DNA from: JACPDI01 sp035463475 | GTDB lineage: Bacteria > Acidobacteriota > Vicinamibacteria > Vicinamibacterales > 2-12-FULL-66-21 | Reading direction: 5' to 3' | NCBI GenBank assembly: GCA_035463475.1 | Contig: DATHTE010000051.1 | Span: forward strand, 124,001-188,000 | DNA length: 64,000 nucleotides | In this document: positions 34,634-43,909 of the stretch, one piece after another | How positions within the stretch are numbered: the first letter of the stretch is position 1 | Layout of the letters: each line of letters opens with the position of its first letter | Position numbers and translations under genes: made by a program | The notes under the pieces: model-generated | The model's input: only the letters and a program-made list of their open reading frames with translations | What the model was told of the DNA's origin: nothing | Database searches by the model: none

Positions 34634-35689
34634 TTACCCGCCGCGGGTGTGCATCTCCAGGTGCGCGTTGCGCCGCAGGGCGGCCACCGGGATCAGGACT
34701 TCGCGGCGCTTGGACGCGAGGCGCTCCTCGGCGCCGCGGTCGATGCGCCATTTCCAGACCGTCTCGATCAGCTCCCGGAGGTCGTCGCGCGTTGCGCCGG
34801 CGCGCAGCGGGCCCCGCAGGTCGGTGCCGCTCAGCGCGTAGAGGCACAGCAGCCAGACGCCGTCCGCCGTGATCCGGCTGCGGTCGCACGTGCGGCAGAA
34901 CGGCTCGGTGGTCGAGGCGATGATCCCGAACGCCGTGCCGTCCGGCAGCGTGTAGCGCACGGCGGGCGCGGAGGATGACTCCTCGACGGGTTCAACAGCG
35001 CCGAAATGATGGCCAAGGCGTTCGAGGATCTCGCGGCCGGGCACGACCTGGCCCATGGACCAGTGCGTGGCCCCCCCGACGTCCATGTACTCGATGAAGC
35101 GGATTTCCGATCCGAGGCCGCGCGCGAACTCCAGCAACGGCACGAGCTCGTCGTCGTTGAAGCCACGAATGACCACAGTGTCGAGTTTTGGCGGCGGAAA
35201 GCCCGCGGCGATCGCGGCGTCGATGCCCGCGAGCACCGCCGGGAGGCCGTCGGCGCGCGCGATCTGCATGAAGCGGTCACGCCTCAGCGTGTCGAGACTG
35301 ACGGTGAGGCGGTGCAGGCCGGCGCGGCGGAGCGCGGAGGCCTGCGACGCGAGCAGCAGGCCGTTGGTCGTGAGCGCGAGGTCTTCCAACCGCCGCTCGG
35401 ACGCGAGCGGCTCGATGAGCGCTGGCAGGTTCCTCCGCAGCAGCGGCTCGCCGCCGGTGATGCGGACCCGGTCGACTCCGCTCTCGACGAAGGCGTCCGC
35501 GATCTGCGCCATCTCCTCGAACGTGAGGATGCTCTCCCGCGGCAGCCAGACGTAGTCCTCCTCGGGCATGCAGTACTGGCAGCGCAGGTTGCACCGGTCG
35601 GTGACCGACAGGCGCAGGCTGCGCAGCGGCCGCCCGAGTGCGTCCGGCAGAAAACCACCGCCTGCGGGAGATGGGTGCATCATCCGCAT
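34634..35689 (-). CDS. moaA: GTP 3',8-cyclase MoaA (molybdenum cofactor biosynthesis)
   Basis: This 351-residue radical SAM enzyme makes the cyclic pterin precursor of molybdenum cofactor, with MoaC, from GTP. The N-terminal cluster is DRCNLRCQYC (Cys33, Cys37, Cys40). SRITGGEPLL-like RITGGEPLLRRN follows, and the C-terminal cluster is CRTC (265-268) plus Cys282. The conserved C-terminal Gly-Gly (350-351), needed for activity, is present. The start is among ATGs at 35689, 35683 and 35680; I used the first. The gene diverges from the M20 peptidase gene with 57 bases between. No other moa gene is in the window; MsrP (23476) is the local molybdoenzyme. Confidence 0.96.
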   Translation of the reverse strand: MRMMHPSPAGGGFLPDALGRPLRSLRLSVTDRCNLRCQYCMPEEDYVWLPRESILTFEEMAQIADAFVESGVDRVRITGGEPLLRRNLPALIEPLASERRLEDLALTTNGLLLASQASALRRAGLHRLTVSLDTLRRDRFMQIARADGLPAVLAGIDAAIAAGFPPPKLDTVVIRGFNDDELVPLLEFARGLGSEIRFIEYMDVGGATHWSMGQVVPGREILERLGHHFGAVEPVEESSSAPAVRYTLPDGTAFGIIASTTEPFCRTCDRSRITADGVWLLCLYALSGTDLRGPLRAGATRDDLRELIETVWKWRIDRGAEERLASKRREVLIPVAALRRNAHLEMHTRGG

Positions 35690-35746
35690 TTTACCGCGGC
35701 GGCTCTGTATAATTCGCTGGCCACGACGTTCCCTGGGAGGCAATTC

Positions 35747-37393
35747 ATGCGCAGTTATCGCAGGACGCTGGCGGCGCTCCTGGCCACCGGCCTCGCCGTC
35801 AGCATCACGTCCGCTCAGAGCTCGACCCAATCGAAGCCAGCCGGCGGGCAGAGCGCCAAAAGCGCGAAGCCCGCCAGGGAAGATCCGCGCGTCGAGAAGC
35901 TGAAGCAAGAGGCGGTCGCGGAGGTCCAGGCGCACGCCGACCTCGCGCAGCAGATCGTGGACTCGATCTTCAGCTTCGGCGAGCTCGGGTTCCAGGAGTT
36001 CGAGACACACCGGTATCTCGTCGAGCTGCTGAAGAAGAACGGGTTCACCGTGGAGGAAGGCATCTCCGGCATCCCCACGGCGTTCATGGCAAGCTGGGGA
36101 TCGGGCAAGCCGGTGATCGCGCTCGGATCGGATATCGACGGCATCCCGCAGTCGTCCCAGAAGCCCGGCGTGGCCTACCACGAACCGCTGGTCGAAGGGG
36201 CGCCGGGCCACGGCGAGGGTCACAACTCCGGGCAGGCGCTCAACATCGTCGCGGCGATTGCGGTGAAGCGGTTGATGGAACGCGAACGGATCCCCGGCAC
36301 CCTCAGGGTCTGGCCGGGCACAGCCGAGGAACTGGTCGGCACGAAGGCCTACTTCGTGCGCGACGGGTTCTTCAAGGACGTGGACGTCGCGCTGTTCACG
36401 CACGTGAGCAACAACTTCGGCGTGTCGTGGGGGGCGCGCGACGGCAACGGGCTGGTGTCGGTCGAATATACGTTCCGCGGCGAAACGGCGCACAGCGCCG
36501 GCGCCCCGTGGCGCGGCCGCAGCGCGCTCGACGCCGTGGAGCTGATGAACGTCGGCTGGAACTACCGGCGTGAGCACTTGCGGCTGCAGCAGCGGTCCCA
36601 CTACGTGATCCGCAACGGCGGCGACCAGCCTAACGTCGTCCCGCGCACCGCGAGCGTCTGGTACTACTTCCGCGAGACGACGTATCCCGGCATCAAGGAC
36701 ATGTGGGCGATTGGCGACCGAATCGCGAACGGCGCGGCCATGATGACCGACACGGAACTGGTCTCGACGCGCGTGCTCGGCTCGGCTTGGCCGCAGCACT
36801 TCAACAAGGTCGTCGCCGAGACAACCTACGCCAACATCCAGAAGGTCGGTCTGCCGCAGTGGAGCGACGACGACCAGAACCTTGCCAGGGCGCTGCAGAA
36901 GGAACTGAAGGCGCGCGAGGAGGGGCTCTCGACCAAGCTGGACGAACTGGGCGGTCCCGTTTCGGACCGTGACAACCGGGGCGGAGGCTCGGACGACATC
37001 GGCGACGTGTCGTGGGCGGTGCCGACCGTCACCCTGCGCTACCCGTCGAACATTCCCGGGCTGCCCGGGCACAACTGGGCGAACGCCGTGGCGATGGCGA
37101 CGCCGATCGCGCACAAGGGCGTCGTCGCGGGCGCGAAGGTGCAGGCGATGACCATGATCGATCTGCTGGTGAAGCCCGAGCTGGTGCAGCAGGCCTGGGA
37201 TTACTACAAGACTGTCCAGACGAAGGACCAGAAGTACGAGCCGCTGATCCGACCTCAGGACAAGCCGGCGATCGAACTGAACGCGGAGATCATGAAGACG
37301 TACCGGCCGGCGATGCAGAAGCTCTACTACGACCCGGCAAAGTACAAGACGTATCTCGAACAGTTGGGCATCAAGTACCCGACGGTCCGCTAG
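35747..37393 (+). CDS. Secreted M20-family amidohydrolase/peptidase (AbgB-like)
   Basis: The 548-residue protein has a signal peptide (MRSYRRTLAALLATGLAVSI) and an M20D amidohydrolase fold. IFSFGELGFQEFETHRYL opens the domain, then IALGSDIDGIPQSSQ (metal-ligand Asp), GHGEGHNSGQALNIVAA (metal-ligand His), PGTAEELVGTKAYF (the catalytic Glu pair) and YTFRGETAHSAGAPWRGRSA of the dimerisation domain. It should cleave an N-acyl or aminobenzoyl-glutamate-like amide outside the cytoplasm. At over 540 residues it is longer than cytoplasmic AbgB because of the leader and a lysine-rich C-terminal tail. TATAAT at 35708-35713 is a likely -10 element and GGGAGG at 35736-35741 the ribosome-binding site. Confidence 0.88.
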   Translation: MRSYRRTLAALLATGLAVSITSAQSSTQSKPAGGQSAKSAKPAREDPRVEKLKQEAVAEVQAHADLAQQIVDSIFSFGELGFQEFETHRYLVELLKKNGFTVEEGISGIPTAFMASWGSGKPVIALGSDIDGIPQSSQKPGVAYHEPLVEGAPGHGEGHNSGQALNIVAAIAVKRLMERERIPGTLRVWPGTAEELVGTKAYFVRDGFFKDVDVALFTHVSNNFGVSWGARDGNGLVSVEYTFRGETAHSAGAPWRGRSALDAVELMNVGWNYRREHLRLQQRSHYVIRNGGDQPNVVPRTASVWYYFRETTYPGIKDMWAIGDRIANGAAMMTDTELVSTRVLGSAWPQHFNKVVAETTYANIQKVGLPQWSDDDQNLARALQKELKAREEGLSTKLDELGGPVSDRDNRGGGSDDIGDVSWAVPTVTLRYPSNIPGLPGHNWANAVAMATPIAHKGVVAGAKVQAMTMIDLLVKPELVQQAWDYYKTVQTKDQKYEPLIRPQDKPAIELNAEIMKTYRPAMQKLYYDPAKYKTYLEQLGIKYPTVR

Positions 37394-37401
37394 GGGTGAT
37401 C

Positions 37402-39939
37402 ATGCGCAGAGTACTGACGCTTCCGGCCGCGTGCCTGCTGGCCGCGGCGATGCCGGCGTACGCGCAGGCGCCGCGGCGCGCCGCGGCCGCCGAGCCCATT
37501 CCCTCGATCGACGAGAAGACCGCCGGGCTGAAAAAGATCGACGGGTTCTTCCCGCTCTACTGGGACGAGGCCACGGGCCATCTCCTGATGGAGGTCCCGC
37601 GGCTGAACACGGAGGTCCTGTACTCGACCGGGCTGGCCACGGGCCTCGGGTCCAACGACATCGGGCTCGATCGCGGCATGCTCACCGGATCGCGGATTGT
37701 CACCTTCGAGCGCGTCGGGCCGAAGGTGCTGATGGTACAGCCGAACTACCGTTTCCGGGCGCAATCGGACAACCCGGCGGAGGTCCGCACGGTGAGGGAC
37801 GCGTTCGCGCGGTCGGTGCTGTGGGGATTCAGCGTGGCAGCGGCGACGGACGGACGCGTGCTCGTTGACGCCACCGACTTCTTCGTCCGCGACGCGGCCG
37901 ACATCGCGCAGCGCTTGCGGCCCGGAAGCTACCGTTTCGACGCCACGCGCAGCTCGATCCACGCGCCTGCGCTGATGGCGTTCCCAAGGAACACCGAGCT
38001 GGAGGCGGAACTGACCTTCGTCCGTCAGCCTGGAGGCGGTCCGGGAGGCGGACCGGGCGGGGGCGGCGGGTTCTTTGGACGCGACCCCGCCTTCGAAGGG
38101 GTGTCGGACGTTGCGGCCACGGGCGAAGCAGCGAGCCTGCGCGTGCACCACTCGTTCGTCGAGCTGCCCGACGGCAACTACCGGCCGCGCCGTGCCGACC
38201 CGCGGGCAGGTTTCGGCGCGCTCAGCTTCGAAGATCGCGCGGCGCCGCTCGGCACCGACATCACCCAGCAGTTCATCCGCAGGCACCGGCTCCAGAAGAA
38301 GGATCCGCGCGCCAGGGTCAGCGACCCGGTCAGACCGATCGTCTACTACCTGGATCCCGGCGCGCCCGAGCCGATCCGATCGGCGCTGCTCGAAGGGGCG
38401 CGGTGGTGGAACCAGGCCTTCGAGGCCGCGGGTTACCGCAGCGCCTTCCAGGTGGAGCTGCTGCCAGCCGACGCGAACCCGCTGGACATCCGCTACAACG
38501 TCATCAACTGGGTGCACCGGTCCACGCGCGGGTGGAGCACGGGCGGCAGCGTCGCCGATCCGCGCACGGGCGAGATCATCAAGGGGGTCGTCGAGCTGGG
38601 ATCGCTACGGATCCGTCAGGACTACATGATCTTCGAAGGGCTGCTCAGCCCGTACCGGACCGGCACCGAGACGCCGCCGGAGCTGGCGCAGTTCGCGCTC
38701 GCGCGGATCCGCCAGCTGTCGGCGCACGAAGTGGGCCACACGCTGGGGCTCGGCCACAACTATTACGACAGCGAGGCGGGGCGAATCTCCGTCATGGACT
38801 ATCCGCACCCGCTCGTCACGATGCGTCCCGACGGGTCGCTCGACTTCTCGCGCGTCTACGAGACGGGCATCGGGCCGTGGGACAAGGTCTCGATCGTCTA
38901 CGGCTACCAGGACTTTCCCGCGGGCACCGAAGAAGAGAAGGCGCTCGCGGCGGTTCTCGAGGAGGCGTGGAAGAAGGACCTCCGTTACCTGAGCAACCAG
39001 GACCTCGGTGCGCATCCTCGCGTCGATCAATGGGTGAACGGAACGGACACGGCCGGGGAGCTGACCCGCCTGATGGACATTCGCCGCTCGGCGCTCGCGC
39101 GCTTCGGTGAACAGGCGATCCGGCGCAACCAGCCGATGGCCCTGCTGGAGGACGTGCTGGTGCCGTTGTACCTGCACCATCGCTACGCAGTCGATGCCGC
39201 TGCCTCCACGCTGGGGGGCGTGCATTACATCTACGCGATGCGCGGCGACGGGCGGGAGCCGCTGCGCCGGGCTGCGGCGGCCGAACAGCGGGGCGCGCTC
39301 GACGCGCTGCTGAGAACTATCCAGCCCTCCGAGCTGGCGCTGCCCGCGGCGCTGTTGCAGAAGTTGCCGCCGCGGCCCCCCGGGTACGGCAGGACCCGCG
39401 AGCAGTTCCCGCGGTACACCGGGCCGGTCTTCGACGCGATCTCGCCGGCCGTCGTCGCCGCGAACCTGACGATCGCCAACCTGCTCGACCCGGCGCGCGC
39501 AGCGCGGCTCGTGGAGCAGCACGCGCTCGAACCGTCGCTGCCTGGTCTCGACGCGGTGATCGATCGGCTCGTCGATGCGACGTTCGGTGCGAAGGCCGCC
39601 TCGCCGTACGAGGAGGAGATTGCGCGCGCGGTGCAGGTCGTGGTCGTCGAGGAACTGACCTCGCTGGCCGCGAACGCGCAGATGCCGCAGGTGCGGGCGA
39701 TCGCGCTGCATGCCCTCCAGCGGCAGGGCGCCGCGCTGGCCACGCTCTCAGCCGGGAACGGAAGCCATGCGGCGCATGCGAACCTGCTTGCGTCGGAGAT
39801 CAAGCGGTTCCTCGATCGGCCGGCCGCCCCCGCCCCGCGATTGTCGCTGCCCGAGGCGCCCCCGGGCGCGCCGATCGGCGAGCCCGCGATGGAATGGCTG
39901 CGCCGCCGCGTCGAGCCTGCGTGTTCGGTCGGGTGGTGA
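37402..39939 (+). CDS. Secreted zinc-dependent metalloprotease (DUF5117/DUF4953-type)
   Basis: This 845-residue protein has a signal peptide (MRRVLTLPAACLLAAAMPAYA). An N-terminal beta-rich DUF5117-like region has GFFPLYWDEATGHLLMEVPR. A metzincin-like catalytic domain carries HEVGHTLGLGH (His442, Glu443, His446, His452), and a helical C-terminal domain follows. A Gly-rich loop (GGGPGGGPGGGGGFFG, about residue 212) is inserted in the N-terminal half. Members occur in pairs or families in Acidobacteriota and Bacteroidota and are thought to be secreted or periplasmic proteases; substrate unknown. It starts 8 bases after the M20 peptidase stop, so the two hydrolases are probably co-expressed. 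Confidence 0.88.
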   Translation: MRRVLTLPAACLLAAAMPAYAQAPRRAAAAEPIPSIDEKTAGLKKIDGFFPLYWDEATGHLLMEVPRLNTEVLYSTGLATGLGSNDIGLDRGMLTGSRIVTFERVGPKVLMVQPNYRFRAQSDNPAEVRTVRDAFARSVLWGFSVAAATDGRVLVDATDFFVRDAADIAQRLRPGSYRFDATRSSIHAPALMAFPRNTELEAELTFVRQPGGGPGGGPGGGGGFFGRDPAFEGVSDVAATGEAASLRVHHSFVELPDGNYRPRRADPRAGFGALSFEDRAAPLGTDITQQFIRRHRLQKKDPRARVSDPVRPIVYYLDPGAPEPIRSALLEGARWWNQAFEAAGYRSAFQVELLPADANPLDIRYNVINWVHRSTRGWSTGGSVADPRTGEIIKGVVELGSLRIRQDYMIFEGLLSPYRTGTETPPELAQFALARIRQLSAHEVGHTLGLGHNYYDSEAGRISVMDYPHPLVTMRPDGSLDFSRVYETGIGPWDKVSIVYGYQDFPAGTEEEKALAAVLEEAWKKDLRYLSNQDLGAHPRVDQWVNGTDTAGELTRLMDIRRSALARFGEQAIRRNQPMALLEDVLVPLYLHHRYAVDAAASTLGGVHYIYAMRGDGREPLRRAAAAEQRGALDALLRTIQPSELALPAALLQKLPPRPPGYGRTREQFPRYTGPVFDAISPAVVAANLTIANLLDPARAARLVEQHALEPSLPGLDAVIDRLVDATFGAKAASPYEEEIARAVQVVVVEELTSLAANAQMPQVRAIALHALQRQGAALATLSAGNGSHAAHANLLASEIKRFLDRPAAPAPRLSLPEAPPGAPIGEPAMEWLRRRVEPACSVGW

Positions 39940-39968
39940 TGCGAACCGCTGCGACGTGCCGCTGCCGG

Positions 39969-40102
39969 GTCCCGGTTCCGCAGCCGGGAAACGCTCGCTC
40001 CGACGGTCCGTCTACAGCAGGCGTGGGGCTCCCGAGTACCCCACGCCGGACCTTCCGCCGACAAGCCGCGGCGGCAAGTAGTCCCGGCCGCGGAACCGGG
40101 CC
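39969..40102 (+). ncRNA. Structured RNA candidate, copy B (upstream of gamma-carbonic anhydrase)
   Basis: The closing stem CCCGGTTCCGC (39971-39981) pairs perfectly with GCGGAACCGGG (40090-40100) and continues, after an A-C mismatch, as GCCGGGA (39983-39989) with TCCCGGC (40082-40088). Inside is an arm GGTCC (40005-40009) with GGACC (40048-40052) topped by a 9-bp hairpin 40020-40028/40039-40047, leaving the bulge GTCTACAGCA. A second hairpin CCGCCG/CGGCGG (40055-40060, 40069-40074) has loop ACAAGCCG. This three-way junction matches copy A at 24450-24670 in conserved loops, while its stems differ by compensating changes. The function is unknown; it is not a family I recognise. Confidence 0.5.
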
Positions 40103-40169
40103 GAAGAATCAGCAGTGCAAGGCCTCGGCGTTTCAAGCGCGCCGTTCCCGCTGCTGTTCACCCAAACCA

Positions 40170-40175
40170 TATAAT
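40170..40175 (+). promoter_or_regulatory. -10 element TATAAT implying a leaderless transcript
   Basis: A perfect TATAAT ends 6 bases before the GTG start of the gamma-carbonic anhydrase gene, so transcription would begin at about the start codon. No good -35 element is visible and no ribosome-binding site precedes the GTG, which supports leaderless initiation. Confidence 0.5.
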
Positions 40176-40181
40176 GTCGCG

Positions 40182-40703
40182 GTGATTCGTCCGTACCGCG
40201 GCATCACGCCCGCCATCCATCCGACCGCCTTCGTCGACGACACGGCGCAGATTATCGGCGACGTGGAGATCGGCCAGGAGAGCAGCGTCTGGATGAACTG
40301 CGTCGTACGCGGCGACGTCAATACGATTCGGATCGGCCGCCGCACCAACCTGCAGGACGGCACCATCGTTCACGTGATGCGCGGAACGCACCCGACGCAC
40401 CTCGGTGACGAGGTCACCGTCGGGCACGGCGTCATCCTCCATGGCTGCGTCGTGGAGCCGCGCTGCCTGATCGGGATGGGGTCCATCCTGCTGAACGGCG
40501 CGACTATCGGGCACGAGTCGATCGTCGCCGCCGGCGCGCTCGTCACCGAGGAGATGAAGATCCCGCCGCGCTCGCTCGTGGTCGGCAGCCCCGCGAAGGT
40601 CCGGCGCACGCTGAGCGAGGCGGAGGTCGCTTCGATCCGCGATTACGCGGAGCGCTATGTCGGCTACCGGCTCGAGTACATGACGCCGCGGGCGCAGCAG
40701 TGA
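40182..40703 (+). CDS. Gamma-class carbonic anhydrase-like hexapeptide protein
   Basis: The 173-residue left-handed beta-helix protein has SSVWMNCVVRGDVNTIRIG with the catalytic-region Arg/Asp. The zinc ligands are the conserved histidines in IVHVMRGTHPTHLGDEVTVG and TVGHGVILHGCV. Hexapeptide repeats run to LVVGSPAKVRRTLSE, then a C-terminal helix. It belongs to the YrdA/CaiE/gamma-carbonic anhydrase group; some members lack activity, but the three zinc-binding histidines appear present. The start is a GTG that seems to coincide with the transcription start. The stop overlaps the hisS start, so the genes are coupled. No upstream ATG fits. Confidence 0.9.
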   Translation: MIRPYRGITPAIHPTAFVDDTAQIIGDVEIGQESSVWMNCVVRGDVNTIRIGRRTNLQDGTIVHVMRGTHPTHLGDEVTVGHGVILHGCVVEPRCLIGMGSILLNGATIGHESIVAAGALVTEEMKIPPRSLVVGSPAKVRRTLSEAEVASIRDYAERYVGYRLEYMTPRAQQ

Positions 40704-42094
40704 TGGACTCACGCACGCAGCCCGCGCGCGGCATGCGCGACTTCCTCGCCGAAGACGTCCGCAGGCGGGAGCACGTCATCGGGGTGATCACCCGCGTGTA
40801 TCGCGCCTACGGATTCGAGCCGCTGGAGACCCCCGCGGTCGAGAACATCGAGACCCTGCTCGGCAAGTACGGCGAAGAAGGCAACAAGCTCATTTTCAAG
40901 ATCCTCCGCCGCGGCGAGCACGAGGCGGCCGGCGAGGCGGACCTCGCCCTGCGCTACGACCTGACCGTACCGCTCGCGCGGGTCGTTGCGGAGCACCGCG
41001 GCAACCTCCCGCGCGTGTTCAAGCGCTACCAGATTCAGCCCGTGTGGCGGGCGGACCGGCCGGCGCGCGGGCGCTTCCGCGAGTTCTATCAGTGCGACGT
41101 GGACATCGTCGGCTCCCGATCGATGGTCGTCGAGGCGGAACTGTGTGCGGCGGTGGCGGACGTCCTGCGCGAGCTGGGGTTCTCCGACTTCACCATTCGC
41201 CTGAACCACCGCCTCCTCCTGCGCGGAATGCTGAACGCGTTCGGCATCGGCGAGGCGTTGCACGACCAGGCCCTGATCGCCGTGGACAAGCTGGACAAGA
41301 TCGGCCACGACGGCGTGGCCCGCGAGCTGTCGGCGCGCGGCATCCCGGACTCGGGCGGCGAGCGATTGCTCGCCACGTTCGAAGGCATCGCCGCACTCCG
41401 CCGGACCGTCACCGATCCGCGCGCGTTCAACGACCAGGCGCTCGAACGCCTTCGGGCCAGCGTGCCCTCGGACGAAGGGGTCGTCCGGGCGCTCGCGGAG
41501 CTCGAGGAGGTTGCCGCCCTCGGCGCGGTCACCTCCGCGGCGCGCCACCTCACAATCGATCCGAGCCTCGCCCGTGGCCTGTCGTACTACACGGGCTCCA
41601 TCTTCGAGATCGCCGTCACGGATCTCGCGGGCAGCCTGGGCGGCGGCGGGCGCTACGACGGGTTGATCGGCATGTTCTCCGGCGAAGACGTGCCGGCGTG
41701 CGGGTTCTCGCTCGGGCTCGAGCGAATCCTCGTCGTCATGGCGGAGCGAAAAATGTTCCCGGAGACTGTCATGCGCGCATCGGCGGACGTGCTCGTGACG
41801 CTCTTCGAAGGGGAGCCGGCCGCTGACGCGCTCGCCCTCGCCGCGCTGCTGCGCCAGGGCGGCCTGCGCGTGGACGTGTATCCGGAACCGGATAGAATCG
41901 GCAAGCAGCTCAAGTTCGCATCCGGCCGGAACATTCGCTTCGCCGCGATCGTCGGCGAGTCGGAGCGCCGGGCCGGGCGCGTGACCATCAAGGATCTCGA
42001 TGAGGGCGGGCAGGAGACGGTCGCGCGCGACGAGGCCGCGGCGTACCTGCGCCGGAAGGCGGATCGGGTTCTGAACCTGAAGCCTGAACCCTGA
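40703..42094 (+). CDS. hisS: Histidyl-tRNA synthetase
   Basis: This class II synthetase of 463 residues has TQPARGMRDFLAEDVRRRE at the N-terminus and motif 1 near GFEPLETPAVENIETL. Substrate loops RYDLTVPLARVVAEH and QIQPVWRADRPARGRFREFYQCDVD (motif 2) follow. RGLSYYTGSIFEI and GGGRYDGLI are the histidine A/B signature motifs, GFSLGLERILVV is motif 3, and an anticodon-binding domain ends it. The ATG at 40703 overlaps the preceding stop (TGATG); a GTG at 40700 is in frame. The last codons (LNLKPEP) are formed by a CCTGAACC-type repeat that also occurs intergenically at 26991, suggesting the C-terminus was extended by repeat sequence. Confidence 0.96.
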   Translation: MDSRTQPARGMRDFLAEDVRRREHVIGVITRVYRAYGFEPLETPAVENIETLLGKYGEEGNKLIFKILRRGEHEAAGEADLALRYDLTVPLARVVAEHRGNLPRVFKRYQIQPVWRADRPARGRFREFYQCDVDIVGSRSMVVEAELCAAVADVLRELGFSDFTIRLNHRLLLRGMLNAFGIGEALHDQALIAVDKLDKIGHDGVARELSARGIPDSGGERLLATFEGIAALRRTVTDPRAFNDQALERLRASVPSDEGVVRALAELEEVAALGAVTSAARHLTIDPSLARGLSYYTGSIFEIAVTDLAGSLGGGGRYDGLIGMFSGEDVPACGFSLGLERILVVMAERKMFPETVMRASADVLVTLFEGEPAADALALAALLRQGGLRVDVYPEPDRIGKQLKFASGRNIRFAAIVGESERRAGRVTIKDLDEGGQETVARDEAAAYLRRKADRVLNLKPEP

Positions 42095-42096
42095 AG

Positions 42097-43860
42097 ATGG
42101 CCGAACCACTTGGCAACACCTATCGCACCCACACGTGCGGTGAATTGCGCACGGCCCATGTCGGCCAGGAGGTCGTGCTCCTGGGCTGGACGCACCGCGT
42201 GCGCGATCTCGGCTCGCTGATCTTCATCGACGTGCGCGACCGCTACGGGATCACGCAGGTCGTGGCGCGGGACGCGCTGGCCGACGCGGCAAAGCGCGTG
42301 CGCGGCGAGTACGTGCTGGCGGTCTTTGGCCGGGTCGAGCAGCGCTCGCCGGAATCCGTCAACCCGAAGGTGACGACCGGCGAGATCGAGGTCGTCGCCA
42401 GCGAAATCCGCGTCCTCAGCGAGGCCCGGCCCCCCGCGATCCCCGTCGCCGACGACGGCGGCGTCACGGAGGACAACCGGTTGCGGTATCGCTACCTCGA
42501 CCTGCGGCGCGCGCACATGCAGCAGAACCTCGCGCTCAGGCACAAGGCGATGCTCGCCGTGCGGAACTACTTCGATTCGCAGGGGTTCCTCGAGATCGAA
42601 ACGCCCATTCTCACGCGCTCGACGCCGGAGGGGGCGCGCGACTACCTCGTGCCGAGCCGCGTGCACCCTGGCGAGTTCTACGCGCTGCCGCAGTCGCCGC
42701 AGATCCTGAAGCAGATCCTCATGATCTCCGGGATGGACCGCTACTTCCAGATCGTGAAGTGCTTCCGCGACGAGGACCTGCGTGCCGATCGCCAGCCGGA
42801 GTTCACGCAGATCGACGTCGAAATCTCGTTCGCGTCGCGCGAGCTGGTCTTCAGCCTGATCGAGCCGCTCATCGTGGCGATGTTCGGCGTGATCGGGCAC
42901 ACCCCGGAAACGCCGTTTCAGCGGATGTCGTACGCGGACGCGATGACTCGCTATGGGTCCGACAAGCCCGACTTGCGCCCCGGCATGCCGATCGAGGACC
43001 TGTCGGATCTGTTCCAGGACTCGGCGTTTCCGCCATTTCGCGACGCGCTGGCGCACCGCGGGGCCGTGCGCGCGCTGGCCGTGCCGGGCGCCGCGACGTT
43101 CTCCCGGCGCGAGATCGACGAAGCCACGGCGCAGGCAAAACAGCTCGAAGCCTCGGGGCTGATTTGGGCGAGGGCCGCGCAGGGCGTCGTCCAGAGCTCG
43201 GCGCTCAAGGCGCTCGGCGAAGACGTCGTGCGCGCGGCGCTGCAGCACGCGAAGGCGCAGCCCGACGACCTGCTTCTCATGGCCGCCGGCGAACCGCTTG
43301 CGACGTCAAAGGTGCTCGGGCAGCTTCGCCTGAACCTCGCCAGGAAGCTCGACCTGCTGAAGTCTCGTGACTTCCGGTTTCTCTGGGTGGTCGACTTCCC
43401 CCTGCTGGAATGGCACGAAGAGGAAGGACGGTTCTTCGCGATGCACCACCCCTTCACCTCGCCGCTCGACGAGGACGTCGCGCGCCTGGAGCAGGATCCC
43501 GGCGCCGTGCGGGCCAAGGCGTACGATTTGGTCCTCAACGGGACCGAGATCGGCGGCGGCAGCATCCGGATTCACGACCAGTCGCTCCAGACACGGATGT
43601 TCAGGGTGCTCGGGATCTCCGACGAGGAAGCGCGCACGCGCTTCGGGTTCTTCCTGGATGCGCTGCAGTACGGCACTCCGCCCCACGGGGGCATCGCGCT
43701 CGGCGTTGATCGCCTCGTGATGCTTCTCGCCGGCGAGCAGTCGATCCGGGAGGTCATGGCGTTCCCGAAGACGGCCCAGGCGGTCGATTTGATGGCGGGC
43801 GCGCCATCGCCGGTGGATGAGCGGCAACTGCGGGAGCTCCGCTTGCAGATCCGCTCGTAA
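42097..43860 (+). CDS. aspS: Aspartyl-tRNA synthetase (bacterial long form)
   Basis: The 587-residue class IIb synthetase begins with an OB-fold anticodon domain (THTCGELRTAHVGQEVVLLG, VRDLGSLIFIDVRDRYGITQ). The catalytic core follows, with LRYRYLDLRR, motif 2 FRDEDLRADRQPEFTQID, the large GAD insertion domain (about residues 290-420) and motif 3 GIALGVDRLVMLL. Length and insertion are those of bacterial AspRS. It starts 2 bases after hisS, a common pairing. The final residues ELRLQIRS are ordinary. Confidence 0.97.
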   Translation: MAEPLGNTYRTHTCGELRTAHVGQEVVLLGWTHRVRDLGSLIFIDVRDRYGITQVVARDALADAAKRVRGEYVLAVFGRVEQRSPESVNPKVTTGEIEVVASEIRVLSEARPPAIPVADDGGVTEDNRLRYRYLDLRRAHMQQNLALRHKAMLAVRNYFDSQGFLEIETPILTRSTPEGARDYLVPSRVHPGEFYALPQSPQILKQILMISGMDRYFQIVKCFRDEDLRADRQPEFTQIDVEISFASRELVFSLIEPLIVAMFGVIGHTPETPFQRMSYADAMTRYGSDKPDLRPGMPIEDLSDLFQDSAFPPFRDALAHRGAVRALAVPGAATFSRREIDEATAQAKQLEASGLIWARAAQGVVQSSALKALGEDVVRAALQHAKAQPDDLLLMAAGEPLATSKVLGQLRLNLARKLDLLKSRDFRFLWVVDFPLLEWHEEEGRFFAMHHPFTSPLDEDVARLEQDPGAVRAKAYDLVLNGTEIGGGSIRIHDQSLQTRMFRVLGISDEEARTRFGFFLDALQYGTPPHGGIALGVDRLVMLLAGEQSIREVMAFPKTAQAVDLMAGAPSPVDERQLRELRLQIRS

Positions 43861-43909
43861 GGGGGGCGTGCCTGATACTCCCATGGTAGAATGCCTCGCG
43901 TAAGCCCCT

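Noticed and set aside
34634..35746. Molybdenum-cofactor riboswitch near moaA or msrP
   Set aside because: The moaA leader is only 57 bases with no stem set, and the element at 24450 lies after msrP and has a second copy at an unrelated gene, so a cofactor riboswitch is not supported.
34634..37114. Apparent 826-codon fusion ending in MoaA
   Set aside because: Only the last 351 codons are MoaA; the upstream part is an antisense read of the M20 peptidase gene. The start was placed at 35689.
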